Shown here piece after piece: positions 1 to 4,969 of a stretch of DNA of 6,706 nucleotides (positions are counted from its first letter, which is position 1; each line of letters opens with the position of its first letter). The notes beneath the pieces were generated by a model. The model worked only from the letters and a program-made list of their open reading frames with translations, ran no database searches and was not told the origin of the DNA. Both the position numbers and the translations under genes were made by a program. The stretch is from RYN-433 sp036558265 (lineage in GTDB: Bacteria > Planctomycetota > Phycisphaerae > Tepidisphaerales > Tepidisphaeraceae): positions 1 through 6,706 of the forward strand of contig DATBFY010000338.1 in the NCBI GenBank assembly GCA_036558265.1, in the 5' to 3' direction.

Positions 1-159
1 GTTCCCGTCGTGGAGGCAAGCCTCCATCGCTTCCTTCAGATCCGGCCTCGCGGCCGACACCCTTGCTTAGACGGACGGTTCCGCTCGTTGCGGCCCGTAG
101 AGGACTTTCACCTCCTAGATGCACAACATGCCTGGCACACATGGAAAGGCACGGGCTGA
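1..159 (+). other. Open frame entering from left edge; possible 3' end or relic of an unidentified gene
   Basis: Frame 1 is open from the first base to a TGA at 157-159, giving 52 codons with no start in view. The end reads DFHLLDAQHAWHTW, a string that reminds me of short hypothetical ORFs recurring near repeats in environmental genomes; that is memory, not a checked match. The stop lies inside the terminator stem of the neighbouring minus-strand gene, which is unusual for a healthy gene. The DNA also holds several small hairpins (11-26, 43-56, 81-93), so it may instead be a non-coding repeat or the end of an insertion element. No function can be given. Confidence 0.3.
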
Positions 160-175
160 AACCCAGCCCGTGCCT
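147..175 (-). terminator. Rho-independent-type terminator of the PQQ dehydrogenase gene
   Basis: A perfect 12-bp G+C-rich stem (147-158 with 164-175) encloses a 5-nt loop. Read on the minus strand it lies 28 nt beyond the stop codon of the dehydrogenase gene, and the last stem base starts a short T run (TTT, then CCAT). The T tract is short, so termination may be partial, but position, stem strength and orientation all fit. Confidence 0.65.
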
Positions 176-202
176 CAGGGGAGAAGATTCCTCGAGACGT
201 TT

Positions 203-1729
203 TTACCGCCTGCGCGACCGCCGCCGCAGCAACCCAAGGCCGCACAACCCGATCACGCTCAGCGTCGCAGGCTCGGGCACGAACGGCACGATCTCATACA
301 CGATCCCGCCCGTCCCGTTCGCCGGCGTATTGGTCACCATCGCGTACAGCTCGCCGTTGGCGTCCTGTCCGAAGCCGTGGACCGTCAGCCCGTTGGGCAG
401 TACTCCGTTGGCGAAATTCGGGAGCAGGAATTCCTTGATCTCACCGGTCGTGAGGTCGGCGTAGAAGAGCCGGCCGTCCGCCCGCGTGGGCGCTGCCCGC
501 AGGGCGAGGTCACCGAACACGTACTTGCCGATCAGCTCCGGGATGGCCGTGCCGCGGTAAACGAACCCGCCCGTGATCGAGATGCCGTCGCCGTGGTCAT
601 ACTCGAGCGTTCCCGCCGGCCCGGAGATCGGGTCGATCAGTCCGGCCGGGCTCCCCGGGCTGCGGTTGCCCGGCGCCGCGCCGACGCTGCCGGTCGTACG
701 GTCGAAGAGGAAATCGCCCTCCTTCACCGCCCAACCGAAATTGCCGCCCTTCACGACGCGGTCGATCTCCTCGATCGTGTTCTGGCCGACGTCCGCCATG
801 ATCAACTGCCCGTTGGCCTTGTCGAACGCGAAGCGGTACGGGTTGCGAAAGCCGTAGGCGTAGATCTCGGGCACCTGTCCGGCGCCCTGGAACGGATTGT
901 CCGCCGGGATGCGGTAATTGCCGTTGGCGCTGACCGGGTTGGCGCTGCCGGTGGTCAGGGTCGGGCTCAGCGGGTCGATGCGCAGCATTTTTCCCAGGGC
1001 GACGGTCAGGTTCTGGGCGTTTCCGCCCGGCTCGACGTGACTCGGGCCCACGTCGTTGGCGTTCCCGCCGTCGCCCGTTCCCAGGTACAGGTAGCCGTCC
1101 GGCCCGAACGCCAGCGTGCCGCCGTTGTGGTTCCCCGCGTTCTTGCCAAACGAGATCAACTCGCGCCGGCTGCTCGGATCGATCACGTTCGGATCGGTGG
1201 CCGACATCTTCCACTCGGAGATGATGTTCTTGTAATTCTGCGTGGCGCCCGCGGGCGCCGGGTAGGTCGCGCCCGCGCCCAGCGCTTCGCTGGTGTAGGT
1301 GTAGAGCGTACGGAAACCCGGACTGCTGGGATCGTTGAAGCCCGGATGGAACGCCAGACCCAGCAGCCCGCGCTCGTCATTGGCGTTGGCGGGATTCAGC
1401 GGCCCGGTCCCCACCGGCGCCACCTGCACGCGACTTTGCAGGTCCAAGGCAGGCGTGGGCAGCAGCGTTCCGTTCTGGATCACCCGCAGCAGGCCGTTCT
1501 GTTCGAGCACGAAAAGCCGGTTGGTATCCCCGGGCGCGCTGATGCCGTAGTCCGGCGCCGCCATCCCGGTCGCGATCGGCTTGAGATCGATTGCAACATT
1601 CCCCCGCTGGATCGACGGTAAATATGCCCCCGCCCAGGCATGCGGACCCAAAGCGGCCAGAACGGCCACCGAAAAACAGCCCGCAGCCCACCCGCGAATG
1701 CGACCGGACGCCCTGAAATCGCGAACCAT
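203..1729 (-). CDS. Secreted PQQ-dependent glucose/sorbosone dehydrogenase-like protein with PEP-CTERM anchor
   Basis: The 508-aa protein belongs to the soluble glucose/sorbosone dehydrogenase (GSDH) six-bladed beta-propeller family, whose members oxidise sugars using pyrroloquinoline quinone. Seen in sequence: a signal peptide at about 1-33 ending AHAWA-type (HAWA|GA); ERGLLGLAFHPGF at about 119-131; the hallmark AGNHNGGTLAFGPDGYLYLG at 198-217 with the probable catalytic His201; GFRNPYR at 293-299; VGQN at 314-317; NFGW at 330-333; and ITGGFVYRG at 385-393. The C-terminus (485-508) is a PEP-CTERM signal: VPEPATL, a short hydrophobic stretch, then an arginine-rich tail. The protein is therefore expected to be exported and processed at the cell envelope. 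The start is supported by AGGAGG at 1736-1741, six bases upstream of the ATG. Length is normal for the family. The actual substrate cannot be told, and PQQ use is inferred from the family. Confidence 0.92.
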   Translation of the reverse strand: MVRDFRASGRIRGWAAGCFSVAVLAALGPHAWAGAYLPSIQRGNVAIDLKPIATGMAAPDYGISAPGDTNRLFVLEQNGLLRVIQNGTLLPTPALDLQSRVQVAPVGTGPLNPANANDERGLLGLAFHPGFNDPSSPGFRTLYTYTSEALGAGATYPAPAGATQNYKNIISEWKMSATDPNVIDPSSRRELISFGKNAGNHNGGTLAFGPDGYLYLGTGDGGNANDVGPSHVEPGGNAQNLTVALGKMLRIDPLSPTLTTGSANPVSANGNYRIPADNPFQGAGQVPEIYAYGFRNPYRFAFDKANGQLIMADVGQNTIEEIDRVVKGGNFGWAVKEGDFLFDRTTGSVGAAPGNRSPGSPAGLIDPISGPAGTLEYDHGDGISITGGFVYRGTAIPELIGKYVFGDLALRAAPTRADGRLFYADLTTGEIKEFLLPNFANGVLPNGLTVHGFGQDANGELYAMVTNTPANGTGGIVYEIVPFVPEPATLSVIGLCGLGLLRRRSRRR

Positions 1730-1735
1730 GGCTCT

Positions 1736-1741
1736 CCTCCT
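1736..1741 (-). promoter_or_regulatory. Strong Shine-Dalgarno of the PQQ dehydrogenase gene
   Basis: On the minus strand a perfect AGGAGG lies six bases before the ATG at 1729. It fixes the start and is the strongest ribosome-binding site in the window. Confidence 0.8.
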
Positions 1742-1927
1742 CTTTGCCTGACGTGGATGCCTGTCCAGCAGAACCCCGACCCCGTGCGCGAAAATTCCCC
1801 AAAATTCCGCCGGTTCGATATTTTCCCCCGAGCAGGGTAGTAATCAGTTAGGAAGGGAAGCCATTTGAAGCCGAGATTCTCCATATGGTGGGCCGGACAT
1901 TCCTCAACTCGATGAGTCACCGCGCCT

Positions 1928-2020
1928 CCGTCATCCTGATTATGAGGAGGCTCTGCCGACGAAGAGCCTGCCCTGGGCTTGTCGAAGGGATCTGGCCGCG
2001 AATGGACCTCAGGATGACGG
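1928..2020. repeat. Dispersed palindromic intergenic repeat (GTCATCCTGA family)
   Basis: The 12-base arms CCGTCATCCTGA (1928-1939) and TCAGGATGACGG (2009-2020) are perfect inverted copies. Inside is a second hairpin, GGCTCT (1949-1954) with AGAGCC (1963-1968), followed by CTTGTCGAAGGGATCTGGCC-type sequence at 1978-1997. Elements built from GTCATCCTGA, CTTGTCGAAGG and GATCTGGCC are familiar as high-copy intergenic repeats in many environmental bacterial genomes. That this is one of them is recognition from memory. The whole 93-bp unit could fold as a long stem. No ORF of its own is present, so it would be a passively mobilised, REP-like element. Confidence 0.7.
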
Positions 2021-2112
2021 CCGCGGCCGTCGGCGCACCGTACTTGCGCCGTTCACGCAAAGTTCGTTTTTGTCTGCCCCGAGAAAGATTTTCTGACCGG
2101 AAGGGGCCTTCG

Positions 2113-2161
2113 TCACCTTTTGCCTACACTCCGCCGAGACTAAGATGGCCGCAAAAGGTGA
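2113..2161. repeat. 11-bp perfect inverted repeat next to the HEAT gene start
   Basis: TCACCTTTTGC (2113-2123) and GCAAAAGGTGA (2151-2161) are exact reverse complements separated by 27 nt. The right arm contains an in-frame GTG (2158-2160), a possible alternative start for the HEAT gene. The element could be a protein-binding operator or an mRNA hairpin that hides this start. It has no T tract in either direction, which speaks against a terminator. Confidence 0.5.
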
Positions 2162-2199
2162 GTTCACAAGATTCGATCCTCCGCGATCTAGCGGACCCC

Positions 2200-2982
2200 A
2201 TGGTTGACTTCCTGGCAGTCCTGGCTGCCGTCAGCAACGCCGATGAGACGGCACGCCGCGCGTTCTTCGACCGCGTGGTCGCTATGCTCGCCGAAGCGTC
2301 GGTCGACGTACGCAAGCGGGGCGCGCTTTTCGCATCTCAGGTCACACTTCCCGCTTCGTACACATCCCGCCTCGCGGTGGCGCTCAGTGATGCCAACGAA
2401 CAGGTCCGCTTCGGTGCCGCATGGGCCTTGGTGCGGCAGGGACCCGACGCGGTCGCCGCACTCGACCAACTTCTACTGCGATTCGAGGATGACCACGATC
2501 CAACCCGAGACCGGGCGGCGTGGGCAGTTTCAAATATCGGGGCACCGGCGATCCCCCGCCTGATCGAGCTTCTTGGTCGCCCTTCAGTACGGACGCGCGC
2601 GCTTGCCGTCGGCTGCATGGGGAACATCGTCTCCATCCCGCGTGATCGGTCCAACGCGCTATCCGACGCTCAGGTGAGATCACTGGCCGAGACCCTGCTG
2701 GCGGTCATCAATGACCGAGAGCCTTGGGTTCGGTTCAATGCCCTCGAGGCTTTCAGTCAATTGGAGCAACGACTGGTCCTGCCGGCGATGGTAGAATTAC
2801 TCGATGCTGAAGGGGATTACACCCGCGAGCGGGCGGCCCTGTGTTTGTGCTGGGCGTCGCCGCAATTGACTCCGGAGGCAGTGTCTGCCCTCGAGAGACA
2901 CCTGTCGGAGGATAACCGCGCCGTCCGACACCATGCCGCCGAAGCACTGCGAAGAATGGGACGATTGAAGGAGAACCAGTGA
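2200..2982 (+). CDS. HEAT-repeat domain protein
   Basis: The 260-aa protein is almost entirely paired alpha helices of the HEAT/armadillo kind. Repeat-like units are visible at about 57-80 (LAVALSDANEQVRFGAAWAL), 84-115, 118-143 (IPRLIELLGRPSVRTRALAV), 163-188 (LLAVINDREPWVRFNALEAF), 193-218 and 227-254 (ALERHLSEDNRAVRHHAAEA). No signal peptide, membrane segment or catalytic motif is seen, so a cytoplasmic scaffold or protein-binding role is the family expectation; the partner is unknown. I chose ATG 2200. An in-frame GTG at 2158 would add 14 residues. The frame is open back to ATG 1885, but that extension translates the palindromic repeat at 1928-2020 and has no helical-repeat character. No clear Shine-Dalgarno precedes either start. 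The TGA overlaps the GTG of the next gene, so it probably leads a three-gene operon. Confidence 0.75.
   Translation: MVDFLAVLAAVSNADETARRAFFDRVVAMLAEASVDVRKRGALFASQVTLPASYTSRLAVALSDANEQVRFGAAWALVRQGPDAVAALDQLLLRFEDDHDPTRDRAAWAVSNIGAPAIPRLIELLGRPSVRTRALAVGCMGNIVSIPRDRSNALSDAQVRSLAETLLAVINDREPWVRFNALEAFSQLEQRLVLPAMVELLDAEGDYTRERAALCLCWASPQLTPEAVSALERHLSEDNRAVRHHAAEALRRMGRLKENQ
2967..2973 (+). promoter_or_regulatory. Shine-Dalgarno of the first zinc-ribbon gene
   Basis: GAAGGAG lies five bases before the GTG at 2979, inside the last codons of the HEAT gene. It supports the GTG start over a second in-frame GTG at 3000. Confidence 0.65.
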
Positions 2983-3644
2983 AGCTGGGAGATCTCCTGG
3001 TGAAGCGCATCCTGCGCGGACTGCTGCGGGCCGCCGGGGTGCTGCTGCTCGTCCTGTCCATCGGGACGGTCGGCCTGCATATCCGAAGCACCGTCGCCCC
3101 TGAGCGGCTGTGGTGGGGCTGGCGCGAGCCGTGCGCGGGCGGTACGCAGTGGACGTATCTCAGCTTCGAGTCGGATGGCGGGCGGCTGTACGTCGCACGC
3201 ATGATCGACACGCCCATGGCGCCGGCCGCCCCCGCGACGGCAAGCGGATCTTCAGGCCGCGCGTTCATCCCCTCGGTGTACGCGCCGATGAGTCATGTAA
3301 GTCATGGAATTTCCTTCGTCGGCCACGCCCCGCCGCCGTCCCGCTTCCTGGGCCTGGGATGGAGCGACGCGATCGCCGGATCCGGCGGCGTCTCCCACCG
3401 CTTCACGGACCTTACGTTCCCGTACCTCCTTCTCGCGCTCTTCCTCGCCCTGCCGCCCACAATTGGCTGGGCCGCAGCGCGCCTGCGGCGATTCTTCCGC
3501 GCCCGGCGACTGCTTGCGGGATACTGCCCGGACTGCGGCTATGACCTGCGCGCCACGCCCGACCGCTGCCCGGAATGCGGCCGCGAGTTCGCCTCATCCG
3601 GCTCCCGGCGGCCGGCGTCTTCAAAGGCGTTCACGGAGGGTTGA
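2979..3644 (+). CDS. Two-TM membrane protein with C-terminal zinc ribbon (planctomycete type)
   Basis: A 221-aa protein of unknown function. A hydrophobic helix at about 11-33 (LLRAAGVLLLVLSIGTVGLH) is followed by a roughly 110-residue segment with an aromatic, Gly-rich character (LWWGWREP at 44-51), then a second helix at about 147-166 (FPYLLLALFLALPPTIGWAA), an Arg-rich stretch, and a zinc ribbon at 182-204: YCPDCGYDLRATPDRCPECG, with Cys183, Cys186, Cys197 and Cys200 as likely ligands. By the positive-inside rule the Arg-rich stretch and ribbon should be cytoplasmic and the middle segment extracytoplasmic. The CGYDLRATP ribbon is one I associate with many small membrane proteins in Phycisphaerae. 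The GTG start overlaps the previous TGA (GTGA) and has a good Shine-Dalgarno. Translational coupling to the HEAT gene is likely. The cellular role is unknown. Confidence 0.8.
   Translation: MKLGDLLVKRILRGLLRAAGVLLLVLSIGTVGLHIRSTVAPERLWWGWREPCAGGTQWTYLSFESDGGRLYVARMIDTPMAPAAPATASGSSGRAFIPSVYAPMSHVSHGISFVGHAPPPSRFLGLGWSDAIAGSGGVSHRFTDLTFPYLLLALFLALPPTIGWAAARLRRFFRARRLLAGYCPDCGYDLRATPDRCPECGREFASSGSRRPASSKAFTEG
3635..3640 (+). promoter_or_regulatory. Shine-Dalgarno deciding the start of the second zinc-ribbon gene
   Basis: GGAGGG lies five bases before ATG 3646 and within the final codons of the upstream gene. It selects this ATG over the upstream in-frame ATG at 3304, which lies deep inside the overlapping gene. 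Confidence 0.7.
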
Positions 3645-3645
3645 T

Positions 3646-3996
3646 ATGGGCGTGGAATTGCCGGATCAACCGATTCGGATTCGCGTGGCGCACGCCGCGC
3701 GGATGGGTGCGGCGGTGGGGTTCCTCTGGATGCTGGTCACGGCCTGCCCATTGGCGGCCACGCTCCATGCGCTCGGCGTGCCGGACGTCGTCCAACTGCT
3801 CATCATCCTCGGATCGTCGGTACCGGCGGCCGCGCTGGGGATGTTCGGAAATCTCAGGCTCCAGCGCGAACGCGAGCGCAAGCTGAGGGGGTGGTGCCCG
3901 AGATGTGGGTACGACCTGCGCGCGACCCCGCCTGGGGGACGCTGTCCGGAATGTGGCAGGCGGTCGCCGATCAGGCGCGGAACAGGACTCGGCTGA
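3646..3996 (+). CDS. Small two-TM protein with C-terminal zinc ribbon, paralogue of its neighbour
   Basis: A 116-aa protein with two adjacent hydrophobic helices at about 21-43 and 47-68, a charged linker (RLQRERERKLRG, 71-82) and a zinc ribbon, WCPRCGYDLRATPPGGRCPECG at 83-104, with Cys84, Cys87, Cys100 and Cys103. The ribbon matches that of the upstream gene apart from a two-residue-longer loop, so the two C-termini are paralogous, while the N-terminal parts differ: here the helices form a hairpin with almost no external loop. The start is one base after the upstream TGA. The same frame stays open back to 3304, but that part only shadows the neighbouring gene. Function unknown; a membrane-anchored metal-binding or protein-interaction module is the most that can be said. 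Confidence 0.75.
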   Translation: MGVELPDQPIRIRVAHAARMGAAVGFLWMLVTACPLAATLHALGVPDVVQLLIILGSSVPAAALGMFGNLRLQRERERKLRGWCPRCGYDLRATPPGGRCPECGRRSPIRRGTGLG

Positions 3997-4078
3997 CCTC
4001 GCGCGGCAGGTGGCGGCTGCACAGGTTCAAGAACGTCTTCCGCACTCCGCAGTTCTGATCCGCAACCCGAACGGGAAT

Positions 4079-4110
4079 CTTGGCTTCTTGGCTCCTTGGC
4101 GTCCTGGCGT
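4079..4110. repeat. 8-bp tandem repeat, four copies (CTTGGC[G/T]T)
   Basis: Four successive octamers read CTTGGCTT, CTTGGCTC, CTTGGCGT and CCTGGCGT. They differ at one to three positions and sit in non-coding sequence between convergent genes. Similar CTTGGCGT runs are common in intergenic DNA of many environmental bacteria, by recollection. The length is not a multiple of three, which argues against coding. Confidence 0.7.
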
Positions 4111-4147
4111 TGCATTTCCGTAGCAGCGCAATGGCGCGCACGAAAGA

Positions 4148-4173
4148 GCCCGCGGACGCGATCGTCCGCGGGC
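4148..4173 (-). terminator. Terminator hairpin downstream of ssb
   Basis: A perfect 11-bp stem, GCCCGCGGACG (4148-4158) with CGTCCGCGGGC (4163-4173), closes a CGAT tetraloop. On the minus strand it is followed by TCTTTCG, a short T-rich tail, about 135 nt beyond the ssb stop. No T tract follows on the plus strand, so it most likely ends the ATPase-ssb transcript. Its design, very stable stem and short T run, matches the hairpin at 147-175. Confidence 0.6.
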
Positions 4174-4308
4174 CCGATCAGAAGTCATTCATCCACGTCG
4201 GCCGCGCCGCCGGGCGGGGGCCGGAAACGTTCGGACAGGATCAGCGCCGCCGGCACGACGACCCTCCGTCGCCGCGCCGCGCAACGTCACGTTTCACGTC
4301 TTCACGCC

Positions 4309-4842
4309 TCAGAACGGGATGTCCGCTTCCTTGAATTCCATCTGATCGCCGAACGGCTGCTGCGGCTTGCCGCGCGCGGGGCGCTCGGGCAGGCTATTGC
4401 CGTCCCAGTTGCCGCGCGGCACGCCGCGCTCGTCGCGGGCGCGCCGCTCGCGCGGGCGGTCATCGGAAGGCGACGCGCCCGCGTGTTCGCCGGCCGCGGG
4501 ATGCTCTTCGCGCCCGCCCAGGAACTGGAAGTTCTCCACCACCACGCTCAGCTTCGAGCGCTTCCCGTGGCCGTTCTTGTCCTCCCACGAGTCGTAGCGA
4601 AGCCGCCCCTCGATGTAGAGCGCCTTGCCCTTCCTGCAATACTTCTGGATCACCTCGGCCTGCCGGCCGAACGCGGCGCAGTCCACGAAGCAGACCTCTT
4701 CGCGGTCCTCGCCTTCGGGCGACTTGAACCGGCGGTTGGTCGCCAGCCCGAACTCGGTGACCATGTTCTGGGTCGGCAACTGCCTGGTGACCGGATCACG
4801 GGTGAGGTTCCCCACGAGGATGACTTTGTTCACGCTTGGCAT
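4309..4842 (-). CDS. ssb: Single-stranded DNA-binding protein
   Basis: A 177-aa SSB that coats single-stranded DNA during replication, repair and recombination and recruits partner proteins. The OB-fold occupies about 1-110: it opens MPSVNKVILVGNLTRDP and continues with FGLATNRRF (31-39), FVDCAAFGRQAE (52-63) and KGKALYIEGRLRYDSWEDKNG (71-91). A disordered Arg/Gly/Pro-rich linker (about 112-165) follows, then the conserved C-terminal tip EADIPF, the docking peptide for SSB partners. The start is placed at ATG 4842, where the family sequence begins and where GGAGA (4850-4854) lies seven bases upstream. The frame is open to 4896, but that part translates the ACGAAG repeat. The gene follows the ATPase gene by 127 nt on the same strand and probably shares its transcript. 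Whether this is the sole housekeeping ssb or a phage-derived extra copy cannot be told. Confidence 0.95.
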   Translation of the reverse strand: MPSVNKVILVGNLTRDPVTRQLPTQNMVTEFGLATNRRFKSPEGEDREEVCFVDCAAFGRQAEVIQKYCRKGKALYIEGRLRYDSWEDKNGHGKRSKLSVVVENFQFLGGREEHPAAGEHAGASPSDDRPRERRARDERGVPRGNWDGNSLPERPARGKPQQPFGDQMEFKEADIPF

Positions 4843-4855
4843 GGATCTATCTCCA
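4839..4855 (-). promoter_or_regulatory. Ribosome-binding/start block of ssb, identical to that of the ATPase gene
   Basis: On the minus strand the 17 bases TGGAGATAGATCCATGC cover the Shine-Dalgarno GGAGA, a 7-nt spacer, the ATG and the next base. The same 17 bases recur exactly at 5815-5831 around the start of the upstream ATPase gene. The surrounding sequence is not similar, so the conserved unit is just the initiation region. Confidence 0.75.
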
Positions 4856-4872
4856 CGATAATCAGGAATATC

Positions 4873-4961
4873 AACCACGAAGCTCACGAAGATCACGAAG
4901 TTAAGAAATGCAATGAATAAATCTCTTTCTCTTCTTCGTGCCCTTCGTGCGCTTCGTGGTT
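4873..4961. repeat. Large inverted repeat of 9-bp ACGAAGNNC units
   Basis: Left arm 4873-4900 and right arm 4934-4961 are inverted copies matching at 25 of 28 positions. Each arm is itself three 9-nt units of the form CACGAAGNN, in opposite orientation in the two arms. The 33-nt loop is A+T rich. The unit resembles the widespread intergenic repeat that gives conceptual peptides such as NHEAHEDHE in spurious ORFs; both adjacent open frames carry such a string. It lies entirely between the ATPase stop (4970) and the ssb start (4842), so in their shared mRNA it would form a long hairpin. Confidence 0.8.
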
Positions 4962-4969
4962 CAAACTCT

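Larger units (their letters stand above)
1730..2199. other. Intergenic region between divergent genes, no convincing gene
   Basis: This 470-nt gap separates the minus-strand dehydrogenase gene from the plus-strand HEAT gene. It contains a pair of AAAATTCC octamers exactly 10 nt apart (1791-1798 and 1801-1808), in an A+T-rich patch where a minus-strand promoter would be expected. It also holds the palindromic repeat at 1928-2020 and the inverted repeat at 2113-2161. A plus-strand frame stays open from an ATG at 1885 into the HEAT gene, but its first third translates the repeat and is probably not protein. I could not identify convincing -35/-10 pairs here. Confidence 0.6.
3997..4308. other. 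Intergenic region between convergent genes, no gene
   Basis: This 312-nt gap lies between the plus-strand zinc-ribbon operon and the minus-strand ssb gene. It contains an 8-bp tandem repeat (4079-4110), a strong hairpin read as the ssb terminator (4148-4173), and three irregularly spaced TCACG(T) units at 4287-4306 that directly follow the ssb stop. I found no clear terminator for the plus-strand operon. Frames crossing the area have no protein-like composition. Confidence 0.6.

Noticed and set aside
108..116. TCACCTCCT, identical to the anti-Shine-Dalgarno end of 16S rRNA
   Set aside because: The bases before it lack the conserved 3'-terminal helix of 16S rRNA, and the match is only nine bases.
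119..1621. Long plus-strand open frame opposite the PQQ dehydrogenase gene
   Set aside because: It is the Arg/Val/Gln-rich antisense shadow of a high-G+C gene, with no domain; the minus-strand frame has a signal peptide, family motifs and an AGGAGG site.
2044..2071. TTGCG/CGCAA hairpin followed by TTTTT as a terminator
   Set aside because: The stem is only 5 bp with a 7-nt loop, the T run starts six bases after it, and no plus-strand gene ends upstream.
1885..2199. N-terminal extension of the HEAT protein from ATG 1885
   Set aside because: It translates the palindromic repeat and has no helical-repeat character or ribosome-binding site.
3304..3645. Extended start for the second zinc-ribbon gene
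   Set aside because: This part overlaps the first zinc-ribbon gene out of frame, and a good Shine-Dalgarno lies right before ATG 3646.
4843..4896. Longer ssb start (MIFVSFVVDI...)
   Set aside because: The extra codons come from the ACGAAG repeat; the SSB family start MPSVNKVILVGNL has its own GGAGA site.
4873..4961. CRISPR-like array of short repeats
   Set aside because: Units are 9 nt and contiguous without spacers, and the two arms are inverted; no cas gene is present.
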